Of a stretch of 64,000 nt of DNA, positions 44,794 to 56,067 are shown piece by piece. Origin of the DNA: Nereocystis luetkeana. Its lineage: Eukaryota; Sar; Phaeophyceae; Laminariales; Laminariaceae. Below the pieces are notes generated by a model that saw only the letters and a list, made by a program, of their open reading frames with translations, was not told where the DNA came from and made no database searches. Numbering within the stretch: the first letter of the stretch is position 1; every line of letters starts with the position of its first letter. The translations under genes were made by a program, and so were the position numbers. The DNA lies in assembly GCA_031213475.1 (NCBI GenBank), contig JARUPZ010000006.1:3749501-3813500 (forward strand), given 5' to 3'.

Positions 44794-44883
44794 CCCTTTG
44801 AGCACCGCAGTCCCGATTTGGGGACAAACCTTTCTAATTCCAAGTGATTTGTCCCCAAAACGGGACTGGGGTCCTAAAAAGGG
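44794..44883. mobile_element. TTAA-MITE
   Basis: A 90-bp hairpin with TTAA on both sides (44790-44793, 44884-44887), CCCTTTGAGCACCGCAG...GTCCTAAAAAGGG. Confidence 0.82.
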
Positions 44884-44972
44884 TTAATGCTGCAATAGGA
44901 ACTGGTATGTGCCGAGCGATTTCACCAGCACTAGAGCGGGCAGCCGGCACTATAGCGGGACCACCACCACTA

Positions 44973-45079
44973 TTACGGGGGGCCATAGTTATTAGGACCT
45001 AATATTGTTAGTAAAAGTAGGGAAAATATACAGGTTTTTGTGTGTACCGTAGGTCCTATCTACTATGGCCCCCCGTAAA
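44973..45079. mobile_element. TA-MITE copy 7
   Basis: TTACGGGGGGCCATAG...GGCCCCCCGTAAA. TA on the left, ATA on the right. Confidence 0.8.
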
Positions 45080-45577
45080 TACCTGTACTCTGTACCCCTC
45101 TCCTATTGTAACACGGGTCCTTGAGGTATTTTGGGTGTCTTGGGGTGGGTGTCGACGTTGTTTGTCTCGCGGTTGAACTGTGATTCTTTGTTCTCAATAC
45201 AGCCTCCAAGTTCTATACGTTTATTTATGTGTCAAAAACAGGTTGCTTCGTGAAGTACACCATTATGCCATCAGCCGCTCGAAAGTCAACCGGTAAAATA
45301 CCTGGTAAAAAATAGCAGAAACACCTGGTATCTCATACGTTGGGATTCTCCAATGAAAATACTGAAGTTTTTTTCAGCCGAGAGGCCTGTGCTTGGTATA
45401 TAATACCAGGTACCTGGTATGTAGCATGATATTGTATTCGTGTAGCAAGTAGGTGTGGCGGTACCTCTACTACTGCTGGGTCTAGGAGAGCTCAGAGCTA
45501 CTTATTATTATTTTTTGTATTATATTCGTACGTGCCGGCATGGGCCATGACGTCGTGACAGCAGTATGCACTATTAA

Positions 45578-45667
45578 CCCTTTTAGAACCGCAGTCTCGT
45601 TTTGGAGACAAACCAGTCAAATGTCAAGTAGTGTGAACCCCACAACGGGACTGCGGTACTAAAAGGC
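45578..45667. mobile_element. TTAA-MITE
   Basis: A 90-bp hairpin with TTAA on both sides; CCCTTTTAGAACCGCAGTCT at the left and GGTACTAAAAGGC at the right. Confidence 0.83.
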
Positions 45668-45864
45668 TTAATAGAAGAAAAAGGAGACACCAACGGGGTC
45701 TGCTTCGACTACCAACGGCCAGCTTTTTTGTGTGTCGCTTCGTGACTGCACCGGAGTCCTGACCTCAAGCGTCCGCGTCATTCCGTGTATGGTCCGTCTG
45801 GTCCCGTCCACTCCCAGGTCCGCATCGTACATCGTCCCGAATATTCTAAATAGCTACCGTACTA

Positions 45865-45986
45865 TTTTACGGGGGGTCATAGTAAATAGGACCAAATATT
45901 GTTATTAATAGTAGAAATAGTGAAATGTAGGATTTAGTGTGTATGGTAGGCCCTACCAGGGTATTCGATATGGCCCCCCGTAAAAA
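45865..45986. mobile_element. TA-MITE copy 8
   Basis: About 122 bp, with small internal insertions, ends TTTTACGGGG/CCCCGTAAAAA, TA flanks. Confidence 0.78.
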
Positions 45987-46647
45987 TATCAACATCAATA
46001 ACTGCATCTCCCGGTTACCCTATACCAGGGTACTTGGTACCTGGTAGCCTATAGCACTCTGTGAGTGAACACGTATATGGACGGCATGGTTTCCATAGTT
46101 ACGTCTAAACGGTCCTTGTATCTCCGACCGGAGTGGTATCCAACGCCGTCCCGAACCTACAACAGTAATACGTGCCTGGTGCCTGGTAGTCGCTAGAAAC
46201 TGATATATCACGACTTCGTACGCGAGATTTAAAAAACACGACTACGGGGACAATTAGGAGCCATCCCCGGAGATCCGGCGTTGCGTTTTGGGCTGGGGCT
46301 AGGGTTTTGGGTTCGGGCTAGGGTTGGGGGTGGTCGCCGGTCATTAGGGTTCCTTCCTCGAAAACCTACGCAGCGAAAACCGACCGGTGATGGTGCACAG
46401 CGTACAGCAGTGCAGGTCCTTACACTATTTAATAATAGTATTACAGGTACCAGAGTACCAGTACACATTGTGTGACACATACATGTAACGTCAAGCGTAC
46501 CGAAATCTTCCATGACTCGCGACGGTACGTACGTACCTTAGCAGCTGTCTGTATCCTCGTGCTGCTGCGGTGTTAGTTTCCAATGTAATACAGCCCGAGA
46601 TGCAGACCTGAGTTAGTCGACTAAGTCACTTCGTTGACTAAACCAGT

Positions 46648-46768
46648 TTACGCGGGACCCTAGTAGAGAGGGGCTACGGGGAGCAGACAAAAACCTATCG
46701 ATATATATCAACACCTTTTTTTTCTATTAATAACAATATTCGGTCCAGTTTAACTATGGCCCCCCGAA
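46648..46768. mobile_element. TA-MITE copy 9, degenerate
   Basis: Recognisable arms TTACGCGGGACC and ATGGCCCCCCGAAA with AATATTCGGTCC inside; the TA flank on the left is lost. Confidence 0.65.
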
Positions 46769-47924
46769 ATAGCAGGAGGGAGGGAAGCCCAGCCAACTAA
46801 CGGCCCTCGTGCTAAGGAGTTACTCAACGGCCGTCGCTGTATTCGTCAGTTTTTAGCGCCGATTTGAATGTTTCCTTCTGAAGCCCCGAGATAGTTACCA
46901 GTATTGAATAGTTCATGTTTAAGTCGTGGCGCGTACTCCCGACATATTTTTAATTTGTAAAATTATCGCAGGTAGAAAACAGCAGCTTCTGATGAGATTT
47001 CGACATTTTTTCGACAAAAAAAATAAACACGTGGATCACTATGCGTAAGACAGCGGTGTTAATAGTATTAATAGTAATTGCTGACCTGTACGCATAGGAG
47101 TACTTAACCTTACTCGAGCGCATACCATGATACAAGAGGGCCTAACATTAACCCCGAAAAAAAACTAAAATCTCGATCCGAAAATTTCAAGAGGTCGAAC
47201 AAAGTATCCGAACGATTTTTATTTGTTTTTCTTGTTTCCCGACCACAGGCTGACTGCGTATTCCACTCATACGTACCGGATATGACTGGGATTGATGCCC
47301 ATCGGCTGCAGCGACCGCTATATACGGTACGTACTTTGGAAAGAGAAGAGAAAACCAAAAAAATATATGAAAAAATCTCCCGGCCACTTTTTTTGCCAGG
47401 TATTTACTACCAGGTACGTATTTCCCTCTCACCGCAACGAAACTCGGGTGATGAACTCACGACGATCGAAATTGCTGAATGCAACCTTATGTTGATGTCC
47501 TTGCATACCATACTCCTACGAAAACCTTCGTATTATAAGTATACTGGTATATCATAGGTTCGAGCCTAATGTAAGGCCACCTATTTTACCACCCTGCCCT
47601 ACTGCTGTAATTGGTTCGAGTTGCTCGGTACAAAAAATATTGTTGCACTGGTACGTGGAAGATAAGGTGAGGTGGGCCGTTGTTGGGGGTGTACACGGAG
47701 TGAATAAACGGGTCGCGATAGGCTCACCTTCCACGAGCGCGAGATTTTGCTGGTGATCTACTCGCTAAATACATACTTTGTGGGCCAGTTGGCGACACGA
47801 TAGAGCCTACGGGTACTGGCTGGCACATACATCAGCACGATATGCCTGGTACCAGGTATAACTGAACTACTTATATTAAATAGTAGTTTTACCCAGCGTA
47901 TTGCTGGGGTGCAGCCGCTGCTCA

Positions 47925-48085
47925 AGGCGACCCCCCCCCCGCCCTCCCCCCCACAGCGCTTCGCGCTGGTGCAAGCAATGTGTGCCTGGTCGGTCAAAAC
48001 CCGACGTGCTCCGTCCCGACCTTGTAGGAATGAGAGGGTCTATGGTCACAGGACCACGGCCATGCATGAGATCGAGTACCCCCCG
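47925..48085 (-). mobile_element. SINE-like repeat
   Basis: Reverse-complement copy: AGCGCTTCGCGCTGGTGCAA, CGGTCAAAACCCGACGTGCT, then GGCCATGCATGAGATCGAGT. Confidence 0.63.
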
Positions 48086-48831
48086 CCTTGCTTTGGTGTT
48101 CAAAGGTTAAAGTACCAAAGCAGGCAACAAATGTCCCCCCCCCCCCCCCTATCCCCACCCCAACCCCAACCCCAATCCCTTGTACGAAAAAAGCCTGACC
48201 TCATCCGTGAGGCCGTAGAAGGGGGGCTCGCCGGAGGTTAAAAAACGGTTTTGTTTTGTTTTTCCGTTGCAGAGATGTATGACAATGGGCGGTGTTTCGT
48301 GGGGCGTACGCATGTTTCCGTTACTGTACGCTGCACTGGTCCTCTCAGCCGATATACATATACTGGCAGTATATTTATACTGGCCGTACATACATAGCGC
48401 AACACTCAGCCTTGCGTAGCAACCTACAGATGCTATGGCAGTATGTTACAGCAAGGACTGGTACTCCCTCTGTCCCTCAAGTAGGTTACCTTCCGTATAT
48501 ATAGCCTACAGCTCGCACCGCCTAAACAGCGCTATTTACGGTGCTATTGATAGTAAAGTTGGATAGTCGGCACCGTTATTAAGAGGAAACACAGGGGATA
48601 CTATTAATATTAAGAATATGTAAAAATAGAAAATCAAGCAAAGTAAACATGTTTTGTCTTGTTTTTAAGTTGTCTTTCACGATTATTGTGTCAAACTCAA
48701 CCCAATTGAGGAGAGTTTGTGAGGATTTTTAGATAATACCAGGTACCTGGTACCGGTTGTGTTTTTGAGGAGGGCGGGAACGTCGGAAAGGGTGGTAAAT
48801 TACGATGACGATGCCTTTCCATCAAGTTTAA

Positions 48832-48913
48832 CCCTTTTAGAGCTGCAGCCCCGTTTCGGGGACAAACACTCGCAAATAGAATGGTTTGTCCCCGAAAGGG
48901 GACTGCGGTACTA
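48832..48913. mobile_element. TTAA-MITE, right tip lost
   Basis: CCCTTTTAGAGCTGCAGCCC after TTAA; the right arm ends GCGGTACTA directly followed by TTAA. Confidence 0.72.
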
Positions 48914-49030
48914 TTAATAAAAATGATTGTGCCAGTGCCGACGGGGGCGACTAACTTTTATTTTTTACTCCATTTCAATGTATTTTTTGTGTAGTACTCC
49001 CATTTTCAGGTCGAGTGGTTTGGTTTATAA

Positions 49031-49120
49031 CCCTTTTTAGGACTGCAGTCTCGCGTTGGGGACAAATCACTTGGAATTTGAGTGGTGTGTCCCCAAAACG
49101 GGACTGGAGTTGTAGAAGGT
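49031..49120. mobile_element. TTAA-MITE
   Basis: CCCTTTTTAGGACTGCAGTC...GTCCCCAAAACGGGACTGGA, with TTAA on the right and ATAA on the left. Confidence 0.75.
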
Positions 49121-49443
49121 TTAAGCCGTTCGCCCACCTGGTGAACCTCGTGAGTGAATGTTTTCAATGTCCCGGGGAGGTCCACCTGAAAATCATCAAG
49201 GAACGCAATAGAAAAGGTCAACGCAAATCGGAGATGACTAATATAAGCACCTGCTACAAACATGGGACAGTAGTAATTTACTCATGGGACAGAAGAAGTG
49301 ACACGTATAGTTTTCAAGCAGTGCTCACTGTCAACCCGGACGGATTCAGGGTATACATCCACAGGAATGTCCGAAGGCCCGAACTAAACGCACGTCCACG
49401 CTTGGCACAACATCCCCGGCACTTGAACGACCTTGTCAAGTAA
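49121..49443 (+). CDS. Coding-like fragment, possible exon or element remnant
   Basis: Directly after a TTAA-type MITE an open frame runs 107 codons to TAA. Its composition is protein-like rather than low-complexity: HLVNLVSECFQCPGEVHLKI, then HGTVVIYSWDRRSDTYSFQA and VLTVNPDGFRVYIHRNVRRP, ending RHLNDLVK. An in-frame ATG occurs at MTNISTC. The upstream part of the same frame is only MITE sequence, so the true 5' end is either an intron junction or lost. I do not recognise it; it may be a piece of a host gene or of a mobile-element protein. Confidence 0.28.
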
Positions 49444-49637
49444 TAGTGGACGAGAGTCGATGGTGGCAGCCCACCAAACATGACGTGTGCAGGACGCCCA
49501 TCTAGTGTGTGCAGATGCGCAGTATCGGAGTCCCCCACTCTCGACGCGCACATATCTGAAGAGGAGAAAGCACTCTCGATGTACTGGTACAGTAGTCGCT
49601 ACCCGTAGGCTTGCAAAATATTGGCACAATTAGGTAA

Positions 49638-49726
49638 CCCTTTTAGTGGTGCAGTCCCGTTTTGGGGGCAAACCAGTCAAATTTTAAGTAGTCTGTCCCC
49701 AAAACGGGACTGCACCACTAAAAGGG
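49638..49726. mobile_element. TTAA-MITE, GTGGTGCAG subfamily
   Basis: An 89-bp almost perfect hairpin. Both arms carry the same change from the family consensus (AGTGGTGCAG left, CTGCACCACT right) instead of AGAACCGCAG. TTAA on the right, GTAA on the left. Confidence 0.82.
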
Positions 49727-49835
49727 TTAAGCCGTCAGGGAGCCACCCTCAACTGCTACGTACCAGATAGCACACCGGACCTTTTTTTTTCACCATACTT
49801 ACATTTGTTTGTTTTTAGGGTTGGAGTGGGGTCAG

Positions 49836-49872
49836 TTGACCCGACCCGACCCGACCCGACCCGACCCGACCC
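49836..49872 (+). repeat. GACCC pentamer repeat
   Basis: About seven tandem CGACC units between GGTCAGTTGA and CATGAGG. Confidence 0.85.
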
Positions 49873-50245
49873 ATGAGGTATGACCTGACCCGTGAAAAGC
49901 CGGATCATTATTTTTTGTTTGTTGCAGGACATTAACAAGTATGACAGGTGCAACTTAGAGCACATCATATTGATAATGGTCGGCTGGCGCTACTTCTGTC
50001 CCTTAAACATAAAACATGTTGTAGAACAAACGCCACCGGCACCCGCACCCGCCGATGGCCTTGTTTTTTTTTTTTTGTTCACCATGAGTTGCAGTAGACC
50101 TCTCAGCTCTCAGCTCCCAGCTCTCCCTCTCTGAGCGAGCGGTCTCACGGGGAAATGCACACGCCGTAGCAAAAATAATCCTTCCAGAAGCAGGGGAACA
50201 CGAAGCACTCGGCAAGTTGGCACCGCTGCAACTGATGCTGAATCA

Positions 50246-51270
50246 TCTTATGGGAGCCGAAACCGGAAAACAGAACTGGCATGCACGTCTTTTTTTAGGA
50301 TGGCCAGGATTCGTGTATCGAGTTTCCGTCTTTTCCTATCTTGTGGTGTGTTGTTTGTGTAAGTGTGCCGGGGTTTCGTTTGAGTTGAAAGGGCGTTGGA
50401 GGGGGGGAGTGACCGCAATATTTGAGTTCGGCGGACACACGGCAGTACAAGCAACACGGAGCAGTACAAGTACACAGCACCCACGCATCCTGTGTGGTAC
50501 CCGCCGGGTAACATGGGGCTTGCTTTCGCAGACTCGAGCTTCCTGGACAGGGTCGGCTTCCTTCGACGAAGGGTCCTCAAGCTTGGCGGTCTGCCTGCTG
50601 CAACGTCAAGGAGCGGTGCGTTGGCGTATGTTGCAGAAAGCCCAAGCACGCAACGGCAACCGCCAAGAGCATGCAGGTTCACCTAGCACCCTAAATTTTC
50701 TGAGGCTCCTCACGTAAGGAGCTCCATGCCTCACCCGAAAACTGACTTCAGCAAAAATCAAATTACATCGCAGCGAATAATTCCATGGCCCGAGCCTACA
50801 AAACGTTTTTTTTCGAAATCAAGATTGTGGGTTAAGGAACCCCGTCTTTCAGAAACAAAATAGCGGAAGTGTGCTACCTCTATCGTAGAACGGGTCTGTA
50901 GTCGGTTGTTCGCCACTACCGGAGCATTGAGTCTCTAGCTACCGCTACATGCCGGGATACCGTGTCAGAGATACCGAGAGAGTACAGCAGTAGTAGCGAC
51001 GATATGTACCACAAGTATTTAGACCCGCCACGTTATGCCTCCCGTTTGGGGTTCAAAAGCTCAGTTTCGGCCAGCTCTGGGACCGGCCAGAACTGGTGTC
51101 TGTTCTCGTCTGGCCAGGCCATTTCCGATCGAAATGCAGAAAATATTTCAGAGAGAGATTTCTGTTTTTTGGCCATCGACAAGATCCGATAAGTCGGATC
51201 CGGCACGAGTTTCTTCCTGAATCTCTCTACAAAACCTGTTTTGTTTTCTGATTTCGGTTCCCATAGGAGA
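50246..51270 (+). mobile_element. 0.7-1.0 kb TIR element, left member of an inverted pair
   Basis: It begins TCTTATGGGAGCCGAAACC and ends GGTTCCCATAGGAGA, so it has its own terminal inverted repeats. Its body matches the reverse complement of 51459-52150 almost throughout. Two segments (about 50520-50615 and 50690-50885) are present only here. The open frames inside show no recognisable domain. Confidence 0.75.
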
Positions 51271-51458
51271 CTGCAGATCCGTAGCTGTTGTTGCATGGAA
51301 GACGTGGAATGCGCAGGGCGGAGGTTTGCTCTTGATAGAGCCAGGGTTGGCGGGGAGCCTGGTGGTGTAGAGACTGTTCGAAGAAGGATCCGATGAACAG
51401 GAGAGGCTGCGCTCCATCGGGTTTGTCCTATTTTTTGTCTGCATGACTGTGGGAAGTC

Positions 51459-52150
51459 TCTTATGGGGGCCGAAACCGGGTATCAAAACAGGTTTTGTAT
51501 AGAGATGCAGGAAGAAACTCGTGCCGGATCTGACTTCTCGGATCCTCTCGATGGCCAAAAAAACAGAAGTCTCTGTCTGAAATATTTTCTGTATTTCGAT
51601 CGGAAATGGTCTGGCCAGACGAAACCAGACACCAGTTCTGGCCGGTCCCAGAGCTGGCCGAGACTGAGCTTTTGAATCCCACACAGGAGGCATAACATGG
51701 CGGGCCTAATACTCGTTGTACAGATCATCGCTACTACTGTTGTGCTCTCTCGGTATCTCTGACACGGTATCCCGGCATATAGCGGCAGCTAGAGACTCAA
51801 TGCTCCGGTGGTGGCGAACAACCGACTACACCGCATGCATGCTCTTGGCGGTTGCCGTTGCGTGCTTGGGCTTTCTGCAATATACGCCAGCGCGGCGCTC
51901 CTTGATATGTTACCCGGCGGGTGCAAAACAGGATGCGTGGGTGCCGCGTATTGCTGTGTTTCCGCCGAATTTATGTATTATTGCGGTCACTCCTCCTCCC
52001 TCCAACGTCCTCCCAACTCAAATGAAACCCCGGCATACTACACAAAACACGTGAAGATAGGAAAAGACGAAAATTCGATATACGAATCTGGGCCATACGA
52101 AAAACAGGAGTGCATGCCAGTTCTGTTTTCCGGTTTCGGCTCCCAAAAGA
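51459..52150 (-). mobile_element. 0.7-1.0 kb TIR element, right member of an inverted pair
   Basis: It begins TCTTATGGGGGCCGAAACC and ends GGTTTCGGCTCCCAAAAGA. It is the reverse complement of the left member with about 10% differences and lacks two segments of it. The 188-bp spacer between them is unique. Confidence 0.75.
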
Positions 52151-54243
52151 CCCAGCCTAACGATAGTATCTAAGAATTGCCTATTACCTAGCCTAGCTGG
52201 CGACTTATAGCCATCCAACTCACCGCTCTAGTAATCGGGGAATGGCGCAAAATTGGTGTCGAAGTTGCAATTCAAGGAGTCGAACAACACGACGATCCTG
52301 CCAGCAGCTCTGGACCCTTAGAATAGTTGACAACGGCCATAAGGTTGTTTGTCGCTGTTTTGATCGCTCTCTTCAACACCTACAATGGCCGCCGAAGACA
52401 CACGTGGGTTGAAAAACTCCTATCCTATTTCGGTCCAGGCTGAAGTTCTTCTTCTCTCGTTTTGGTATTGTTATTATACTGTTGTTCTTAGTCTCATTCC
52501 TATTCTTATTCTTATTGTTCTGTGAGTCAGGGTGCGTCCTCACCAGCGGAAAAATTGCACGTGCGTGGAAGGTTCTTAGATTTGCACGTGTTTTTCGTAC
52601 CACCTGTCACCCTGTTGCACTCATTCGGTTATTTGACCCCCCCCCTCAAAAGCGGTTCTTGGTAGGATGCAGCTCACCCGTCATGCGACTCGCCAGACAC
52701 CTCACGGCGCTTCGCGCTTGGTGCAAGCAATGTCTGCCTGGTCGGTGAAAACCCGACGTGCTCCGTCCCGGCATTGTAGGGATGCGAGGGTCTATGGTCA
52801 TACGACTACGACCATGCATGAGATCGAGTACATCTCTCTCCTATCGAGTACACCCCCCCCCCCCCGCGGTCCCACATCCCATTTGGCAGCCTTCTCCCGC
52901 CCACAAGGGGCGGAAATACAATCATCCCTCCGAAGGAGCCGCCGGAGGCACACCTGGCACCCTGATGCTGTTTGGTACCATGTAATATTGGTACCAGGTA
53001 GCTGATTCCAGAAACATATGCGTTGATATCCACCTTCGGACACGACAAAAAACGGAATACGTTGAGTGTTCTAACACTAAAAATATCAAACATGAACGCA
53101 TGGACAGTGGGGAACATGTCAGCGAAGACTTTTTTTTGCGTTCGAGTTGTTGTTATGGAATCATGGCCATTGTTCGTGTTGCTTGGGGAGGCAGTTATCT
53201 ATTATTTGGGAGTGTAGCTTTCTGTAGTAAAATCAGTACAATCTGTTATACAGACCATCTATCGGTATATCAGTCAATACGGCGCATAGTTCGGCAATGC
53301 CAATATTTAGACTTGTTGACATGTTCGCATCAACAAGGGGAAGATGTCCACGTCACTTTTTTTTTTCTGCGAGCCGTACGAGGCTGTTGTAAGAAACGCC
53401 TGTCAAAGTACTAGAACAACGTATTGAGTTCTTTGGAAACCCTATTAATAGGAGAAAAACCATATCTTCACGGGAATCATTTTTGCACCCTGGCTTTCGA
53501 GAGTAGTGACAAAAAAAAAACTCGGCGAGAGTTGTCCCTCGCGACTCGTGACCAGACGAACAAACGTACTGTTGGCTTAGTTTTGAAAAAAAAAAAAAAA
53601 ACTGTCCGTGCCCTATTTAGGGTCAAAGGTGCTTCAGAATTAAAAAAAAATCGTCAAATTACAAATTACACCTACAGAACGAAATAATGACTACATTTTG
53701 AAGAGAGGCCGCCAATAAGTTTCAGTATCACCTCGTGGCGAACAACCATGCCAAGACTCTCAACCAGGGTGCAAGTGGAATGCCACGTCTCTTCCTGGAA
53801 CCAGCTCGTCGGGCATACATGTCACGTCTACAACAGCAGACCCCATTTATGCATACAACCGTACCCACGCGAATCTGAGGAGCCTTGGGCGTAAACTCGT
53901 TTTTATTTAATTTTTCTCCGCCTCTCGTGTGTTGTGCACTATTTTCAGTGGTATGTATACAGTAGTAGGGGTCCCTTTATTATAGTGCCGGTATGTATGC
54001 GCCAGTCGAAAATACCAGCTCTATGTATAGCGGCAATCGGCACTGCTCCTCCACACACTGCCGTACTGGCTCATTCCACAGGCACTATGTATATACTTGT
54101 GTAAACTAACGGCATTGTCATGCTTCGTACACGATCGAGCCAAAAATGATCAAACTCTCGATTTCTCGAGTACTCTCCTGCCACCATAGCACCATTAATA
54201 GTGCTGTCGCCAACTCCTGGTGTGTCAGGCTGCAACGTGTTGA
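52151..54243. other. Intergenic, nothing recognised beyond the SINE-like copy
   Basis: AT-rich with A-runs (53510, 53590, 53640). A short frame at 53091-53217 has a hydrophobic end (PLFVLLGEAVIYYLGV) but no context. Confidence 0.4.
52645..52865 (-). mobile_element. SINE-like repeat with poly-C edge
   Basis: Reverse-complement copy from AAAAGCGGTTCTTGGTAGGA to CTCCTATCGAGTACA, followed by a run of 13 or more C. Confidence 0.65.
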
Positions 54244-54328
54244 CCCTTTTAGTGGTGCAGTCCCGTCTTGGGGACAAACTACTTGGAATTCGAGTGCTTT
54301 GTTTCCACAATGGGAGTGCGGTTAGTTG
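54244..54328. mobile_element. TTAA-MITE, GTGGTGCAG subfamily, right arm decayed
   Basis: CCCTTTTAGTGGTGCAGTCC after TTGA; the right arm is mutated. Confidence 0.65.
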
Positions 54329-54657
54329 ACCCTTTCAGGGCAAACTGCTGCGCAGAACCATGCATTTGACTATACTCCCCAAGTGTTTTGTGCGCGAAAC
54401 GTGACAGCAGTGTGTGAGTGAGCGCGCTTTTTTGTGCCTCCATACAATATCAACGTTGTCTGTAGGTCCTTACGTCTGTACATGTCACACTTGGCGCTGC
54501 TCTCTTTGGCCTGGTCTTGTTGCCGTGATCGGAAAGCGAGGCCTCTTTTTTGCAGTGCTGGTATGATGCATGATTACCTTACGGTGGGTGCCCGGTGTTA
54601 ACTAACGTCAATTTGGTGTCCAGGCTTTTTTCTTTTCTTTTTGCCGACCTTGTTCTA

Positions 54658-54762
54658 TTGCGGGGGACCATAGTAAATAAGACCAAATATTGTTGGTAAA
54701 AATAGCGAAATACATAGGTTTTTGTGTGTACCGTAGGTCCTATTTAATATGGTCCCCCGTAG
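54658..54762. mobile_element. TA-MITE copy 10
   Basis: A 105-bp copy, TTGCGGGGGACCATAG...GGTCCCCCGTAG, TA flanks. Confidence 0.83.
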
Positions 54763-54867
54763 TAGCTCTGTTCAAGTTGGTCCCACTGTTTCGCCGCGTT
54801 TCATATCCCAACTTTCTTACTGTTCGTGCCGATCTGAGCCTGTTTTTCTCAACGTAATGTTGCTTAA

Positions 54868-54955
54868 CCCTTTTAGAACCGCGGTCCCGTTTTGGGGGCA
54901 AACTACCTAGAATTAGGCTGGTTCGTCCCCTCAGCGGGACTGCGGTACAAAAGGG
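54868..54955. mobile_element. TTAA-MITE
   Basis: TTAA then CCCTTTTAGAACCGCGGTCC; the right arm is CGGGACTGCGGTACAAAAGG with the terminal TTAA mutated to ATTA. Confidence 0.78.
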
Positions 54956-55439
54956 ATTACTTCGTGTGTGTCATTGTCGAACCGGGAATGGGCATTGTTG
55001 CTGTAGCATCGATGGGAACCCCCCGCCAACAAGACAGCTGGCGTTATATTTTTCTCTGTTCAGATGATAGCAGGTGTTGTTACAGCAGCTGGTATTGCGG
55101 CATCAGGTAAGGTGTGGAAGGAGTGGTGGTGGTCCAGACACCGGTCGAGACTGAAACCATCGGGCCGGGCCGTTTGATGGAGCAGAAATTGTGTTGGTAC
55201 AGCAGTAGCGGGTGGGAGTACCTCGTGGAACGATAAAACAAACGAAAAACAGGATATAGCATCAACACAAGAATATTGCACGCCAGCGCGTATGTGCGTG
55301 CACCTTTTAGTGCGGGAAGACACATGGGCCGGCCCGTCAAGTCAACGGACCGGCCCACGGAAATGGCGGCCCGATGCGGGCTCGCTGTTAATGTCATGGG
55401 CCGGGCCGGGCCGAGCCGTGAAGTTTTGAAAATGTGATG

Positions 55440-55738
55440 GGTTTTGTTTATCTCTTGTTGCGATTTGTTTTTCTGAATCATTTGTTATCTCTCTTTCATA
55501 GAATATGTATGTCGCACCTCGTCGTATCCAGTACGATGACATGACATCGCGTTGTCTACTCTGCTTGTGCATAGCATAACAACGTACTGTACTATCTCTG
55601 TGTCGTAGTTTTGTGACCACAACGTTTTGTATCTCTATCTGTTGGATTGAAGAATCGGGACGGATACTGGTTGTGCTGGATGTCGACGGGTAGACGGAAG
55701 GGTTTATTGTGGAGAACACACCCACACCAGCGCCGGGT
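55440..55738 (+). repeat. Dispersed repeat, copy 2 (LTR-like?)
   Basis: See 32015-32336; the shared right part is TGTGCTGGATGTCGACGGGT, then AGACGGAAGG and GAGAACACACCCACACC. Confidence 0.55.
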
Positions 55739-55887
55739 CATTCCATGCCCTGAGAAAATTCGGGAGTCGTTGTACTGAAGTTAGTGTAGGATGCACCCAT
55801 TCTCGAATGAGATATCCAGCCTGGGCCAGCTCTCCTGATTATTTACGCAGTAAATGGCATGTACTCTGTATATATGTACGACGTCAG

Positions 55888-55974
55888 ACTTTAAGAACTG
55901 CAGTCTCGTTTTGGGGACAAACCGTTCGAATTCAAAGTAGTTGTCCCCAAAACGGGACTGAAGTACTATACGGG
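55888..55974. mobile_element. TTAA-MITE, first of a tandem pair
   Basis: A hairpin with arms TTTAAGAACTGCAGTCTCG and CGGGACTGAAGTACTATACG; its right TTAA (55975-55978) is also the left TTAA of the next copy. Confidence 0.75.
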
Positions 55975-55978
55975 TTAA

Positions 55979-56067
55979 CCCTTTTAGAACCGCAGTCCCG
56001 TTTTGGGGACAAACCACTCAAATTTCGAGTAGTTTGTCCCAAAAGCGGGACTGCGGTTCTAAAGGGG
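55979..56067. mobile_element. TTAA-MITE, second of a tandem pair
   Basis: CCCTTTTAGAACCGCAGTCC...GCGGTTCTAAAGGGGC; shares one TTAA with its left neighbour. Confidence 0.82.
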
